From Desulfofustis limnaeus (lineage in GTDB: Bacteria; Desulfobacterota; Desulfobulbia; Desulfobulbales; Desulfocapsaceae): DNA of 64,000 nucleotides. The position numbers were made by a program, and so were the translations under genes. The notes below the pieces were generated by a model that had not been told where the DNA came from, ran no database searches, and saw only the letters and a program-made list of their open reading frames with translations. The stretch is from NCBI RefSeq assembly GCF_023169885.1, contig NZ_AP025516.1, forward strand, positions 434,001-498,000, read 5' to 3'. Of the stretch, positions 8,309 through 15,674 are shown one piece after another. Numbering within the stretch: position 1 is the stretch's first letter; every line of letters begins with the position of its first letter.

Positions 8309-9589
8309 TTACAGCGTCATGTCCTCGAACTCCAGCGTAAAGCTGGTCTGCCCGCTCAGCGGTGCGCCATCCTCAGCCTGGAAATTGGTCAGGGTGAGCC
8401 GCACCGATTCGGGGGCATCGGTGTCGCTGCAGAACGTATCCAAGCCGCTCCAACTGGCCCGATAGTGCTGCACGTCGAGCCATGAGCCGTTGACGGTGAA
8501 GGACGAATCGCTGCTCTCCGCATAGCCGAAGCGCGTATCCATCGGTTCCGAGAAGGTGAAGACGACGGCATCCTCGCCACAGGTCACGTTGGTCTGATCA
8601 ATGGCGACGGTCGGATTATCATTGGCCGGCGGCGGGGGCGTGTCGTCGCCGCCACCGCTGCCGCCACCGCCGGCGGCAGCCAGCAGGGCAACGCCGCCGG
8701 CAACGGCGGCGACGGCCAGGCCGGTTTTCATCCCGGTGCTCATTTCGCTTTTTTCCTGGGGCGCTGGAATCGGTTCCGGTTCTTCTGTGACCGGAGCCTC
8801 TACCGCCACGGCAAGCAGGTTCAAGTCTTCAAGTTCTTGGAGCGCCTCGCGGGCCAGATCGAGAGTCGGGTCTTCGGCCAATGCCCGGGTGTACATCTCG
8901 GCAGCTTGCCGGTACTCACCGTGGTCGGAATGGTCTACGCCGAGGAAAAAGGCAAGCAGAGCGGTGGTGCTGGCTGATGAGGGCACTTCCAGGCTACGGC
9001 GCAGTTGCGGTGGCAGGTAGATGTTGAGCGCGTCGATCACATGGAACGTCACGTCTTTCTGGATGCGGTAAAATTCCTGCTCCGGGCCGGCCGAGGTCGG
9101 CAGATCGATCCGGTTGCCGAACGGGACGTCGATCAGCGCAGCGGACGCCTCCAGTTGTTCCAATGCCCCTTCAGTGACGGCTCCGTTCACCATGTAATAT
9201 GCCTGCAGCGCCTTGCCGGCAGTCAGGGCGGCACTGTCATCGAGCAGGCCCGAACCTCCGGTGCCGGTTTGCATCGCATCAATGACCGCTTGCATTTTGG
9301 TGCGCTCGATCACGGTGACCGAATCGATCTTTGCCAGATCGTTGATCACCAGCAGGGCCAGCCCTTTCTGCAGGGCATCCAACCGCTTCTGGCCGGTCCG
9401 GTTGTGAAAGTTGAGAATGGCAATGCTCTTCGAGCTCTCGGCGGCGGCCGGCTGCGTTTGTCGGCTCAACGCCTCTTTGGCCCAGGTCCGGTCGTCCGGT
9501 GTAATGACCTGCCCGGCCTGGGCTGTCGATGAGACATACAGAAAGAGAACGGAGCTGCAGAGGAATCGGAACAACGAGCGGTGTTTCAT
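8309..9589 (-). CDS. CsgG/FlgO-like secreted protein with TPR-like and Gly-rich regions
   Basis: 426 aa. Residues 1-25 are a signal peptide (FLCSSVLFLYVSSTAQA). From about residue 50 to 150 the sequence SIAILNFHNRTGQKRLDALQKGLA...DLAKIDSVTVIERTKMQAVIDAM resembles the CsgG/FlgO/GNA1162 fold, which binds or builds outer-membrane assemblies. One TPR-like repeat follows (GEYRQAAEMYTRALAEDPTLDLAREALQEL). Next are a Pro/Glu-rich linker, a possible membrane helix (GLAVAAVAGGVALLAAAGGGGSGGG) and a C-terminal beta-rich domain of about 100 residues with two Cys. The gene has a strong site (GGGAGGGAGACC before ATG) and converges on the efflux operon. The role is unknown; the domain mix is unusual. Confidence 0.65.
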   Translation of the reverse strand: MKHRSLFRFLCSSVLFLYVSSTAQAGQVITPDDRTWAKEALSRQTQPAAAESSKSIAILNFHNRTGQKRLDALQKGLALLVINDLAKIDSVTVIERTKMQAVIDAMQTGTGGSGLLDDSAALTAGKALQAYYMVNGAVTEGALEQLEASAALIDVPFGNRIDLPTSAGPEQEFYRIQKDVTFHVIDALNIYLPPQLRRSLEVPSSASTTALLAFFLGVDHSDHGEYRQAAEMYTRALAEDPTLDLAREALQELEDLNLLAVAVEAPVTEEPEPIPAPQEKSEMSTGMKTGLAVAAVAGGVALLAAAGGGGSGGGDDTPPPPANDNPTVAIDQTNVTCGEDAVVFTFSEPMDTRFGYAESSDSSFTVNGSWLDVQHYRASWSGLDTFCSDTDAPESVRLTLTNFQAEDGAPLSGQTSFTLEFEDMTL

Positions 9590-9725
9590 GGTCTCCCTCC
9601 CAGAAACTGGCCGACAGTACGGGGCCGGCGTATTATTGCATGGTTAAGTATCACCAGAGCCGGCTCATAATAGCCAAATCAGGCGGGAAAGGCCACTGCG
9701 AAAAAGGGTGGTAACGGCAGGGGAT

Positions 9726-9760
9726 GGCGGCAGCCGGGAACGTCTCTTCCGGCTGCCGCC
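9726..9760 (-). terminator. Perfect 12-bp hairpin after the 73-aa Cys-rich gene
   Basis: GGCGGCAGCCGG (9726-9737) pairs perfectly with CCGGCTGCCGCC (9749-9760) around an 11-nt loop. It begins 6 nt past the stop of the 9767-9988 gene. There is no strong U-tract, so it is a stabilising or partial terminator rather than a textbook intrinsic one. Confidence 0.55.
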
Positions 9761-9766
9761 GGTCTT

Positions 9767-9988
9767 TCAGGTGATTTCGCTGGGGTTGCAGAGCTGATCC
9801 TTTTGCTCGGCGACCCTGCCGCAGGTGGAACAGGAAAAGTTCATCGCTGCGAGTTTTCCTTTGCAGACATGATTGACCGAGACGTCGTGCGCCCCACAGT
9901 ATTCGCAGTGTAGATGGACATCGGCGGGGTTGCACAGATGACCGGGGTCATCGGCAACGGCGCCGCAATTCTGACAGGTGTGAGCCAT
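9767..9988 (-). CDS. Small Cys-rich (zinc-ribbon-like) protein
   Basis: 73 aa, family not named with certainty. Three Cys pairs are regularly spaced: CQNCG near residue 5, CEYCG near 30 and CSTCG near 55. Each is followed by a further Cys in a repeated (H/Q)LCNP or HVCKG context. The protein therefore looks like three degenerate copies of a 25-residue knuckle, probably binding zinc or another metal. The ATG is preceded by AGGAGG. Standing alone between convergent and unrelated genes, it gives no pathway clue. Confidence 0.7.
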   Translation of the reverse strand: MAHTCQNCGAVADDPGHLCNPADVHLHCEYCGAHDVSVNHVCKGKLAAMNFSCSTCGRVAEQKDQLCNPSEIT

Positions 9989-10280
9989 ATCCGAACCTCC
10001 TGATGGGAGCCTTGAACAAACCCGGTAGTGCGCTGGCCGTTGGGACCGTGCTAACCCTGCCCCGACTGGTCCAAGCCAGCGGCAGAACCGGAAAAACAGC
10101 ACGCAATAAACGGGGCGAGGGCTAGGGAAAACCTAAGCTTCCTGCGGTATCCTGTCAACGGCGGCATCTTGTTAGTAGAAACGGCGGAGAGATCGAAAAA
10201 AGATTGCCCGCCGGGGGCTGCAGTCCCGGCCAAAGGTCACGCGGACAGCGCCGCAACCTATTGAAAGCGAACCCAGCGGG
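9989..10280. other. Intergenic region upstream of the Cys-rich gene
   Basis: 292 bp between the Cys-rich gene and the end of the hybrid kinase, both leftward. It must hold the promoter of the Cys-rich gene. I see no clear promoter, RNA or repeat. Confidence 0.4.
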
Positions 10281-12623
10281 TCAGTTGGGGGCGTTGTCCT
10301 GGTCAAGCATTTTCTTGACGTGTGCTATCAGGGCGCCACTGGTGAACGGTTTCTGAATGAAGTGCAGTCCCTCTTCGAGGACCCCGTGGCGGGCAATGAT
10401 GTCATCGGTATATCCTGACATATAGAGGACTTTGATGCCAGGATGGCGGTTGAGCAGCCGGATGGCCAGGTCCCGACCATTCATCTCCGGCATCACCACG
10501 TCGGTCAGAAGCAATCGGATATCGCCCTCATGCTCATTGGCCCGTATGATCGCCTCGTTCGGCGTGAGGGCGGTGATGACCCGAAAACCCTGGCGTTCGA
10601 GGATGAGTTTCACCATGGTCAGGTTCATTTGTTCATCTTCCACCAGAAGGATGGTATCAGGCGTGCGGTCCGACTCCCGATCCGGTGTGTTGGGAGACGA
10701 TTCGGGCTCGACGTGGTGTCGCGGCAGGTAGATGGTGAACGTGGCCCCCTGCCGCACCTCGCTTTCCACCTTGATGAAGCCGTTATTCTGGCGTACGATC
10801 CCGTAGACGGTGGCCAGGCCGAGACCGGTTCCCTTGCCGATGTCCTTCGTCGTGAAAAACGGTTCGAACAAGTTGGTCATGGTGTCTTGGTCCATGCCGC
10901 AGCCGTTGTCTCTGACCCGCAGGATTGCGTAGTCTCCGGGTAGACACTCGTTGATGGTGCAGGTGGAGATGTCATCGACCGATGTGTTGCCCGTCTCAAT
11001 GATGATCTGCCCCATGTTATCGATTGCATCTCGGGCGTTGATGCAGAGATTGACCAGGATCTGTTCGAGTTGGGTGGGGTCCAGCTTGACCGGGTGCACG
11101 TATGCACCTGGTCGCCAGACCAGCTTGATACTTTCGCCAATGAGGCGTTGCAACAGACTGGCGGTGGCACTGACAATGTCGTTGAGATCGATGACCCGGG
11201 GAGAGGCCATCTGCTTCCGGGCAAAGGCCAGTAATTGCCTGGTCAGTTTGGCTGAGCGTTCGGCGGCCCGGTTTATTTCCTGCAGGCTGTTATGCAGCGG
11301 ATCGCCGGTGGGCAGGTCTTCCATGGCCATGTCCACATGGCCGAGGATCACGCCTAACATGTTATTGAAATCATGCGCCACTCCGCCCGCAAGCCGTCCA
11401 ATCGCTTCCAGCTACTGCGATTGCCTTAGTTGTTCGCGGATGCGGTTACGCTCTTGTTCCATATCTTTGAGCGGGGTTATGTCGGTGGCAACCTGGAGTC
11501 GTACCGGACGGCCGTCCAACCAGGTGATGAGCCGATCATGGTAGATAAGGTGCTTGCCGGTCACCGGGTTTTTGCCCTCCCGGATCCGGACAGTTGTCGA
11601 ATCTCCGGTGCCCTGCAGCAACGCCTGGGCGGGACACGCCTCGCACGGTTTCTTTTCGCCGCGCAGGGCGGCAAAGCAGGTGCGGCCGGTGGGGTCGAAC
11701 CCGTAGGTGTCGATCAAATGGCGATTGGCGAAAAGAATTTCGTTGGTCGTCAGGTCGGCTACGTAGATGACCGCTTCCATACCGTTGAGGACGGTGAGAA
11801 AGGTCTGGAGAGCATGTCGCAGATCCTCTTCCGCTTGCTTGCGCTCGGTTATATCGAGAGCGGTGAAGGTGACTCCCTTGTGCAGATCTTCGGGGTCGAT
11901 CGGTGTTGAGGCCATCAGGACGTTAATAATGGTCCCGTTTTTGCGCTGCCACCGCGTTTCGACCATGCCGGTTCCCCGGCTGGCTATCTGACGATACTTT
12001 TCGGAGCCCACATAATCATATTCCTCCTGCGTCGGATAGAGCATCCGTGCGTTGCGGCCGAGCAGTTCTTCGGCATCATATCCGGTCATCTCACAGATCC
12101 GTTCATTGACCTCTGAGAACTGCCGGTTGCAGACAACCCCGATACCGGTGGGAGCCACCCGGAAAATGCTCTGCAGTCGTTCCTGGCTTGCCTTCAACTG
12201 CAGTTCGGCCTCCTTGCGGGATGAGATATCAGAGGTAAAGCCCTGGTAGAAGAGGATGACGCCGTTACTGTCCCTGACTGCCCGGGCGTTGCGCGAAGCC
12301 CAGAAGCAGGAGCCGTCTTTGCGCCGCAGCAGACATTCGTGGTCGAAGATCTCTTCTTGCTCCTGGATAAGACGAACAAAGAGATCACGGTCGGCGGGGT
12401 TGGCGTAGGTCTGCACGGCTAGGTCAGTTACCGATTCAATCAGCTCCTCCGGCGAGAGATAACCGTACATCCGTGCCAGCGCAGGGTTGACGGAGATGAA
12501 ACGGCCGTCGGGGGTGGAGGTGAAAATGCCGATCGGAGCATTATGGACGATATCGCGAAAGTCGTTGAGTTCCAGCGGAAAATCAGACTGGGAAACGGGT
12601 TGGGCGGGAGAATCCTGCTGCAT
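10281..12623 (-). pseudogene. PAS-PAS-PAS hybrid sensor histidine kinase interrupted by one in-frame TAG
   Basis: One 780-codon frame broken only at codon 404 (TAG, 11412-11414). Upstream part (403 aa): three PAS domains, at about residues 20-140, 145-270 and 275-390, joined by typical SRKEAELQLKASQERL and TERKQAEEDLRHAL linkers. Downstream part: HisKA with the phospho-acceptor His in GGVAHDFNNMLG, HATPase (NLCINARDAIDN; VRDNGCGMD; GTGLGLATVYGIV), then a receiver domain with acceptor Asp in LLTDVVMPEMNG and Lys in IQKPF. The codon falls in LRQSQ-*-LEAIGRLAGG, where relatives have Lys or Gln, so one base change from AAG or CAG explains it. It could be a pseudogene, a sequencing error or a suppressed stop. 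The downstream part alone could start at the ATG in HDFNNM, but that removes the phosphorylated His. GGAG precedes the start at 12623. It is divergent from the symporter gene and may once have controlled it. Confidence 0.85.
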
Positions 12624-13155
12624 GGCTGGCTCCGAGGGAAGAGGAAAGAAAAGCCGTTCGCTACCCGGACCGATACGTGTAACGTTTCTTTCCTACATGA
12701 TAGTGCAAACGAAAACGGCGCACAAGGAGCGACGTTCGCCCCCCTCTCTTTGCCGTTCAGCTACAAAGTTTTAAGGGGTACACCGGGAAACGGCACAAAG
12801 CGGCACGATCGCTTGTTTTGGTGCCCAGATGAAGGGCATATTTTTACGGATTCTCAAGTATTTGCGACTGAGCGGTCGGTCGCAAATAAGTATAATTGAT
12901 GCTTGCCATCATCAATTCTATAAAGTAATAAACAAAATGCAGGGAAGTATCATTTATTTCGAAATGTAGAGCGCGTTTTTCCCACGCCTGAAATACGTGC
13001 TGTCCGCACAGGGGGACGGGCAGTGAACCGGTTAACCTCGAGCACCACAACCGGGATAAGGAGGTGATGCAATCACCCGGGGTTCTGCCATCAATGGGTA
13101 ACCATGCTTGTATTCAACTACCTCAATCAGCAGCTGATCAGGGAGGCGAATCACG
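12624..13155. promoter_or_regulatory. Divergent control region between the kinase and symporter genes
   Basis: 532 bp without a gene. A perfect inverted repeat, TATTTGCGAC (12859-12868) and GTCGCAAATA (12879-12888), is followed 2 bp later by TATAAT (12891-12896). No good -35 box sits at the proper distance because the repeat occupies that place, so an activator- or repressor-controlled rightward promoter is likely, with a leader of about 250 nt. At 13058-13068 there is a near-perfect Shine-Dalgarno-like AAGGAGGTGAT whose GGTGAT can pair with ATCACC (13072-13077). It precedes no sensible gene; the symporter has its own site further on. Confidence 0.55.
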
Positions 13156-14934
13156 ATGGAACCAAGAACATGGGTATATACTTTTCTGGCACTCTACATA
13201 ATCTACTGCTTCTGGTGGGGGTTGAGGGGATACTTCACCGAGAAGACCGCATCCGGATATGCCATCGGTGGCCGGTCAATCCCCTTTATCGCTTTTCTCA
13301 TGGCGGCGACGGCGGCATCGTTTTCCGGCTGGACCACGGTCGGGCACCCCGGGTTGATCTGGCGTGACGGAATGGCCTATGCGTTCGCCTCCTTTTATGT
13401 CCTGACCATCCCTATCACCGGGGCCTTTTTCGCCAAGCGAAACTGGTTGTTGGGGAAACGCTACGGCTTCGTCACCCCCGGAGACATGTTTTCCTACTAT
13501 TACAACAACGAAGCCATCCGTTGGCTGGTCGTGCTCTCAGCGATTCTCTATTCGATGTTCTATACCGGCCTGCAGCTGATCGCGGCGGCCAAGCTCTTTG
13601 AAATCGTGGCAGGGGTGCCGTACACAGCGGGGTTGTTCTTCATGGCTTTCATCGTCTGGTTTTACGTGGTTACCGGCGGTCTCAAGGCCTCGACCTGGGT
13701 CGGTGTCATCCAGTTCATCCTTCTCGTTGCCAGCATCATCGTTCTTGGCTGGTACACGGTGACTGCCGATGCGATCGGCGGCTGGAGCGCTTTCTCCGAG
13801 GCAGTTCGAGGCTTTGAGCAGAAATACGTAACCGTGCCGAGCATGATGAAGTTCGGCTTGGGGACCGGCGGCTGGACGGCAGTGATGATCCTAACCTATA
13901 TGTTTGCGCTGATGGGGATCCAGTCGTCACCGGCCTTCATCCTCTGGAACTACGGTATGGCCTCGCCGAAGCCGCTGGCCTGGCAGCAGGTCTTCATGTC
14001 CACCTTCGTGGTCGGGCTGGCCCTGTTCTTCTTCACTGCGTTCCAGGGCATGGGCGGCCGGATTCTCATGATGCAGGGGCTGATCGCGCCAAAGGTCGAT
14101 GGTGACCTGGTGCCGATGTTGATGAACTTGCTCCTGCCCGGTCCGATGATGGCCATCGTCTTCCTCGGCATAATCGCCGCCATCCATTCGACGGCAGCGC
14201 CCTATATCGGCACCGGTGGTACCATCATCCTGCGCGATGTCTACTGGCGTTATTTCAAAAAGCAGGAAGCAGGCCACGCCGAGCAGATCTGGGCCAACCG
14301 GGTCTTTGTCACCCTGCTCACCGTGCTCGCGGTGATCGTCAGTCTCACCGCCCCCGGTGCCATCGTCATGATCGGCGGGTTTGCCACCTCATTCGGTTTC
14401 ATCATGTACCTGATGCTCATGGGGGTGCATTACGGTTTCCGCTATCCCGCCATCGGCGTGGTCATCGGTTTGATCGGAGCGATCGCCGCCTGCTTTGTCA
14501 CCTATTTCTGGTACCAGTATCCGTTATCGATGCATACCGCTTTCTGGGGATTGTTCGCCGGCCTGGTGATTGCCTATTTGTGTCGCGGTCTTGGCATCAA
14601 GGATAACGAGGAGACGATCAAGCGTCAGCAAGAGGTCCGTCAGTGGCTCAACTCGGTCGATGCACCTTCGGAGAGCGGCCAGAAATGGCGCAATGCCATG
14701 AAGGTCTTGGTTCCCCTCTGGTACGTCTTCGCTATCGGTCCGCTGTGCATCATTGGCAACTCAGCCTTTTCTTTCGCCGGTTTTGCACCGCTCTGGTCGT
14801 GGCAGATCGCCTGGTGGATTGTCGGTATCGTCATGATGTGGGCGCTCTGCTTCAAGGCCGAGATGTCCACCACCTCGCCGGAACAGATCCAGCGAGCCGA
14901 CAGTGAACAGATGATTGTCGTCAAGGAGATCTAA
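13156..14934 (+). CDS. Sodium:solute symporter family transporter
   Basis: 592 aa inner-membrane protein with about 13 hydrophobic helices. It fits the SSS family: an early GYAIGGRSIPFIAFLMAATAASFSGWTTVGHPG block (residues 34-68; the ASFSGWT motif lies in the region that helps form the Na+ site), VTGGLKASTWVGVIQ, and LGIIAAIHSTAAPYIGTGG. It imports a small organic solute with Na+. Because acs and the DUF294 and DnaQ-type genes lie just beyond, acetate or another short monocarboxylate is the best guess, as inference. GGGAGG lies 10 nt before the ATG. It is cotranscribed with a 28-residue membrane peptide gene 36 bp downstream. Confidence 0.85.
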   Translation: MEPRTWVYTFLALYIIYCFWWGLRGYFTEKTASGYAIGGRSIPFIAFLMAATAASFSGWTTVGHPGLIWRDGMAYAFASFYVLTIPITGAFFAKRNWLLGKRYGFVTPGDMFSYYYNNEAIRWLVVLSAILYSMFYTGLQLIAAAKLFEIVAGVPYTAGLFFMAFIVWFYVVTGGLKASTWVGVIQFILLVASIIVLGWYTVTADAIGGWSAFSEAVRGFEQKYVTVPSMMKFGLGTGGWTAVMILTYMFALMGIQSSPAFILWNYGMASPKPLAWQQVFMSTFVVGLALFFFTAFQGMGGRILMMQGLIAPKVDGDLVPMLMNLLLPGPMMAIVFLGIIAAIHSTAAPYIGTGGTIILRDVYWRYFKKQEAGHAEQIWANRVFVTLLTVLAVIVSLTAPGAIVMIGGFATSFGFIMYLMLMGVHYGFRYPAIGVVIGLIGAIAACFVTYFWYQYPLSMHTAFWGLFAGLVIAYLCRGLGIKDNEETIKRQQEVRQWLNSVDAPSESGQKWRNAMKVLVPLWYVFAIGPLCIIGNSAFSFAGFAPLWSWQIAWWIVGIVMMWALCFKAEMSTTSPEQIQRADSEQMIVVKEI

Positions 14935-14970
14935 GGTTGGCAACCAGCATTTTTTCACAAGGAGATCGTC

Positions 14971-15057
14971 ATGGCTAAAGAAGATATGTGGTTGATCATC
15001 GTCGTCGCTTTTGCCGTTCTCTTCACCGCTTCGTTCGGTTGGGGGCTTTGGGGATAG
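14971..15057 (+). CDS. 28-aa membrane peptide, probable symporter accessory protein
   Basis: A tiny gene encoding MAKEDMWLIIVVAFAVLFTA followed by SFGWGLWG. It has a charged N-terminus of five residues and a single membrane helix. The site is strong (AAGGAGATCGTC before ATG). It lies between the symporter stop and the hairpin that ends the transcript. Very short one-helix proteins beside SSS symporters have been annotated as small accessory proteins; I match by position and shape, not by a search. It likely sits in the membrane with the symporter. Confidence 0.7.
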   Translation: MAKEDMWLIIVVAFAVLFTASFGWGLWG

Positions 15058-15080
15058 GCGGCAGAAATGTAGCAAAGGAT

Positions 15081-15126
15081 AACAAGACGGGGCCGGCTGC
15101 TGGGCGCGGTCCGATCCCGTCTTGTT
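15081..15126 (+). terminator. Hairpin terminator after the symporter operon
   Basis: AACAAGACGGG (15081-15091) pairs perfectly with CCCGTCTTGTT (15116-15126), with extra pairing possible inside the 24-nt loop. It lies 24 bp after the 28-aa gene and 20 bp before the end of the opposing DUF2809-like gene, so it may serve both directions. The T content after the stem is modest. Confidence 0.65.
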
Positions 15127-15146
15127 CTGGGTTGGCAACCGTTCAG

Positions 15147-15584
15147 CTATGAGCGCCGACAGGCACGCAGGAGGAAAAAGGCGGTAAAAGCGCCGACGCC
15201 GTAATAGGGGATCTTGTTCAAAGAGAAGTGGCCGCCGATGATCGTTCGCTCTGCGACGGTCATGGACAATCCGGACAGCAGAGCGGGAAAACGCCAGGCG
15301 ACCAATTCGACGAGACAGAAAAAAAGAAACAGTGCAAGCAGCAGCGGCCGCTCCGACAGGCGCGGCAGTATGAACTGGATTACCAGTGCCCAGCACATCA
15401 GGTACAGGATACCGGCCAGATAGTGGTTTACTTCCGTGTCGTAGGGTCCACGGTAAAGGGCTGCGCTGAACCACAACGGCAGGCAGATGACAAGGAACTT
15501 GAGCAACTCCGTACGCTCTTTGCGGGGCTCCTTCGCCGGTACGCCTGACACTGTCGTCCTGCTGTCACCGTTCTCAGATTGCAT
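15147..15584 (-). CDS. Small four-helix membrane protein, DUF2809-like
   Basis: 145 aa. A 25-residue polar N-terminus is followed by four hydrophobic segments: FLVICLPLWFSAALY, YLAGILYLMCWALVIQFIL, PLLLALFLFFCLVELVAW and YYGVGAFTAFFLLRA. The pattern YRGP...LAGILYLMCWAL...VELVAWRFP...GGHFSLNKIPYYGVG resembles the DUF2809 family, whose function is unknown. It lies 90 bp downstream of acs on the same strand and may share its transcript. The family match is from memory. Confidence 0.6.
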   Translation of the reverse strand: MQSENGDSRTTVSGVPAKEPRKERTELLKFLVICLPLWFSAALYRGPYDTEVNHYLAGILYLMCWALVIQFILPRLSERPLLLALFLFFCLVELVAWRFPALLSGLSMTVAERTIIGGHFSLNKIPYYGVGAFTAFFLLRACRRS

Positions 15585-15674
15585 GGTGCTTCTCCGCGGC
15601 CGGGACCACGAGCCGGCGGAACCCGCAGACGGGATCCACCGGTATCGTGTCGGTTGAATCTGTTCCGATCGTGA

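Noticed and set aside
10281-11381. Downstream kinase half as an independent gene from the ATG in HDFNNM
   Set aside because: That start would remove the phospho-acceptor His and lacks a ribosome site; the frame joins exactly to the upstream half.
10281-12623. Pyrrolysine insertion at the TAG
   Set aside because: Histidine kinases are not known pyrrolysine proteins, no pyl genes are in the window, and the site matches a one-base change from Lys or Gln. Kept only as a remote option.
12800-12820. Sigma-54-like site (GGCACGATCGCTTG)
   Set aside because: The GC element is missing the right bases and the site lies 340 bp from the symporter. Too weak.
13104-13367. Open frame of 87 codons overlapping the symporter start
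   Set aside because: It runs out of frame through conserved symporter codons and ends within them; the symporter has a better start and clear motifs.
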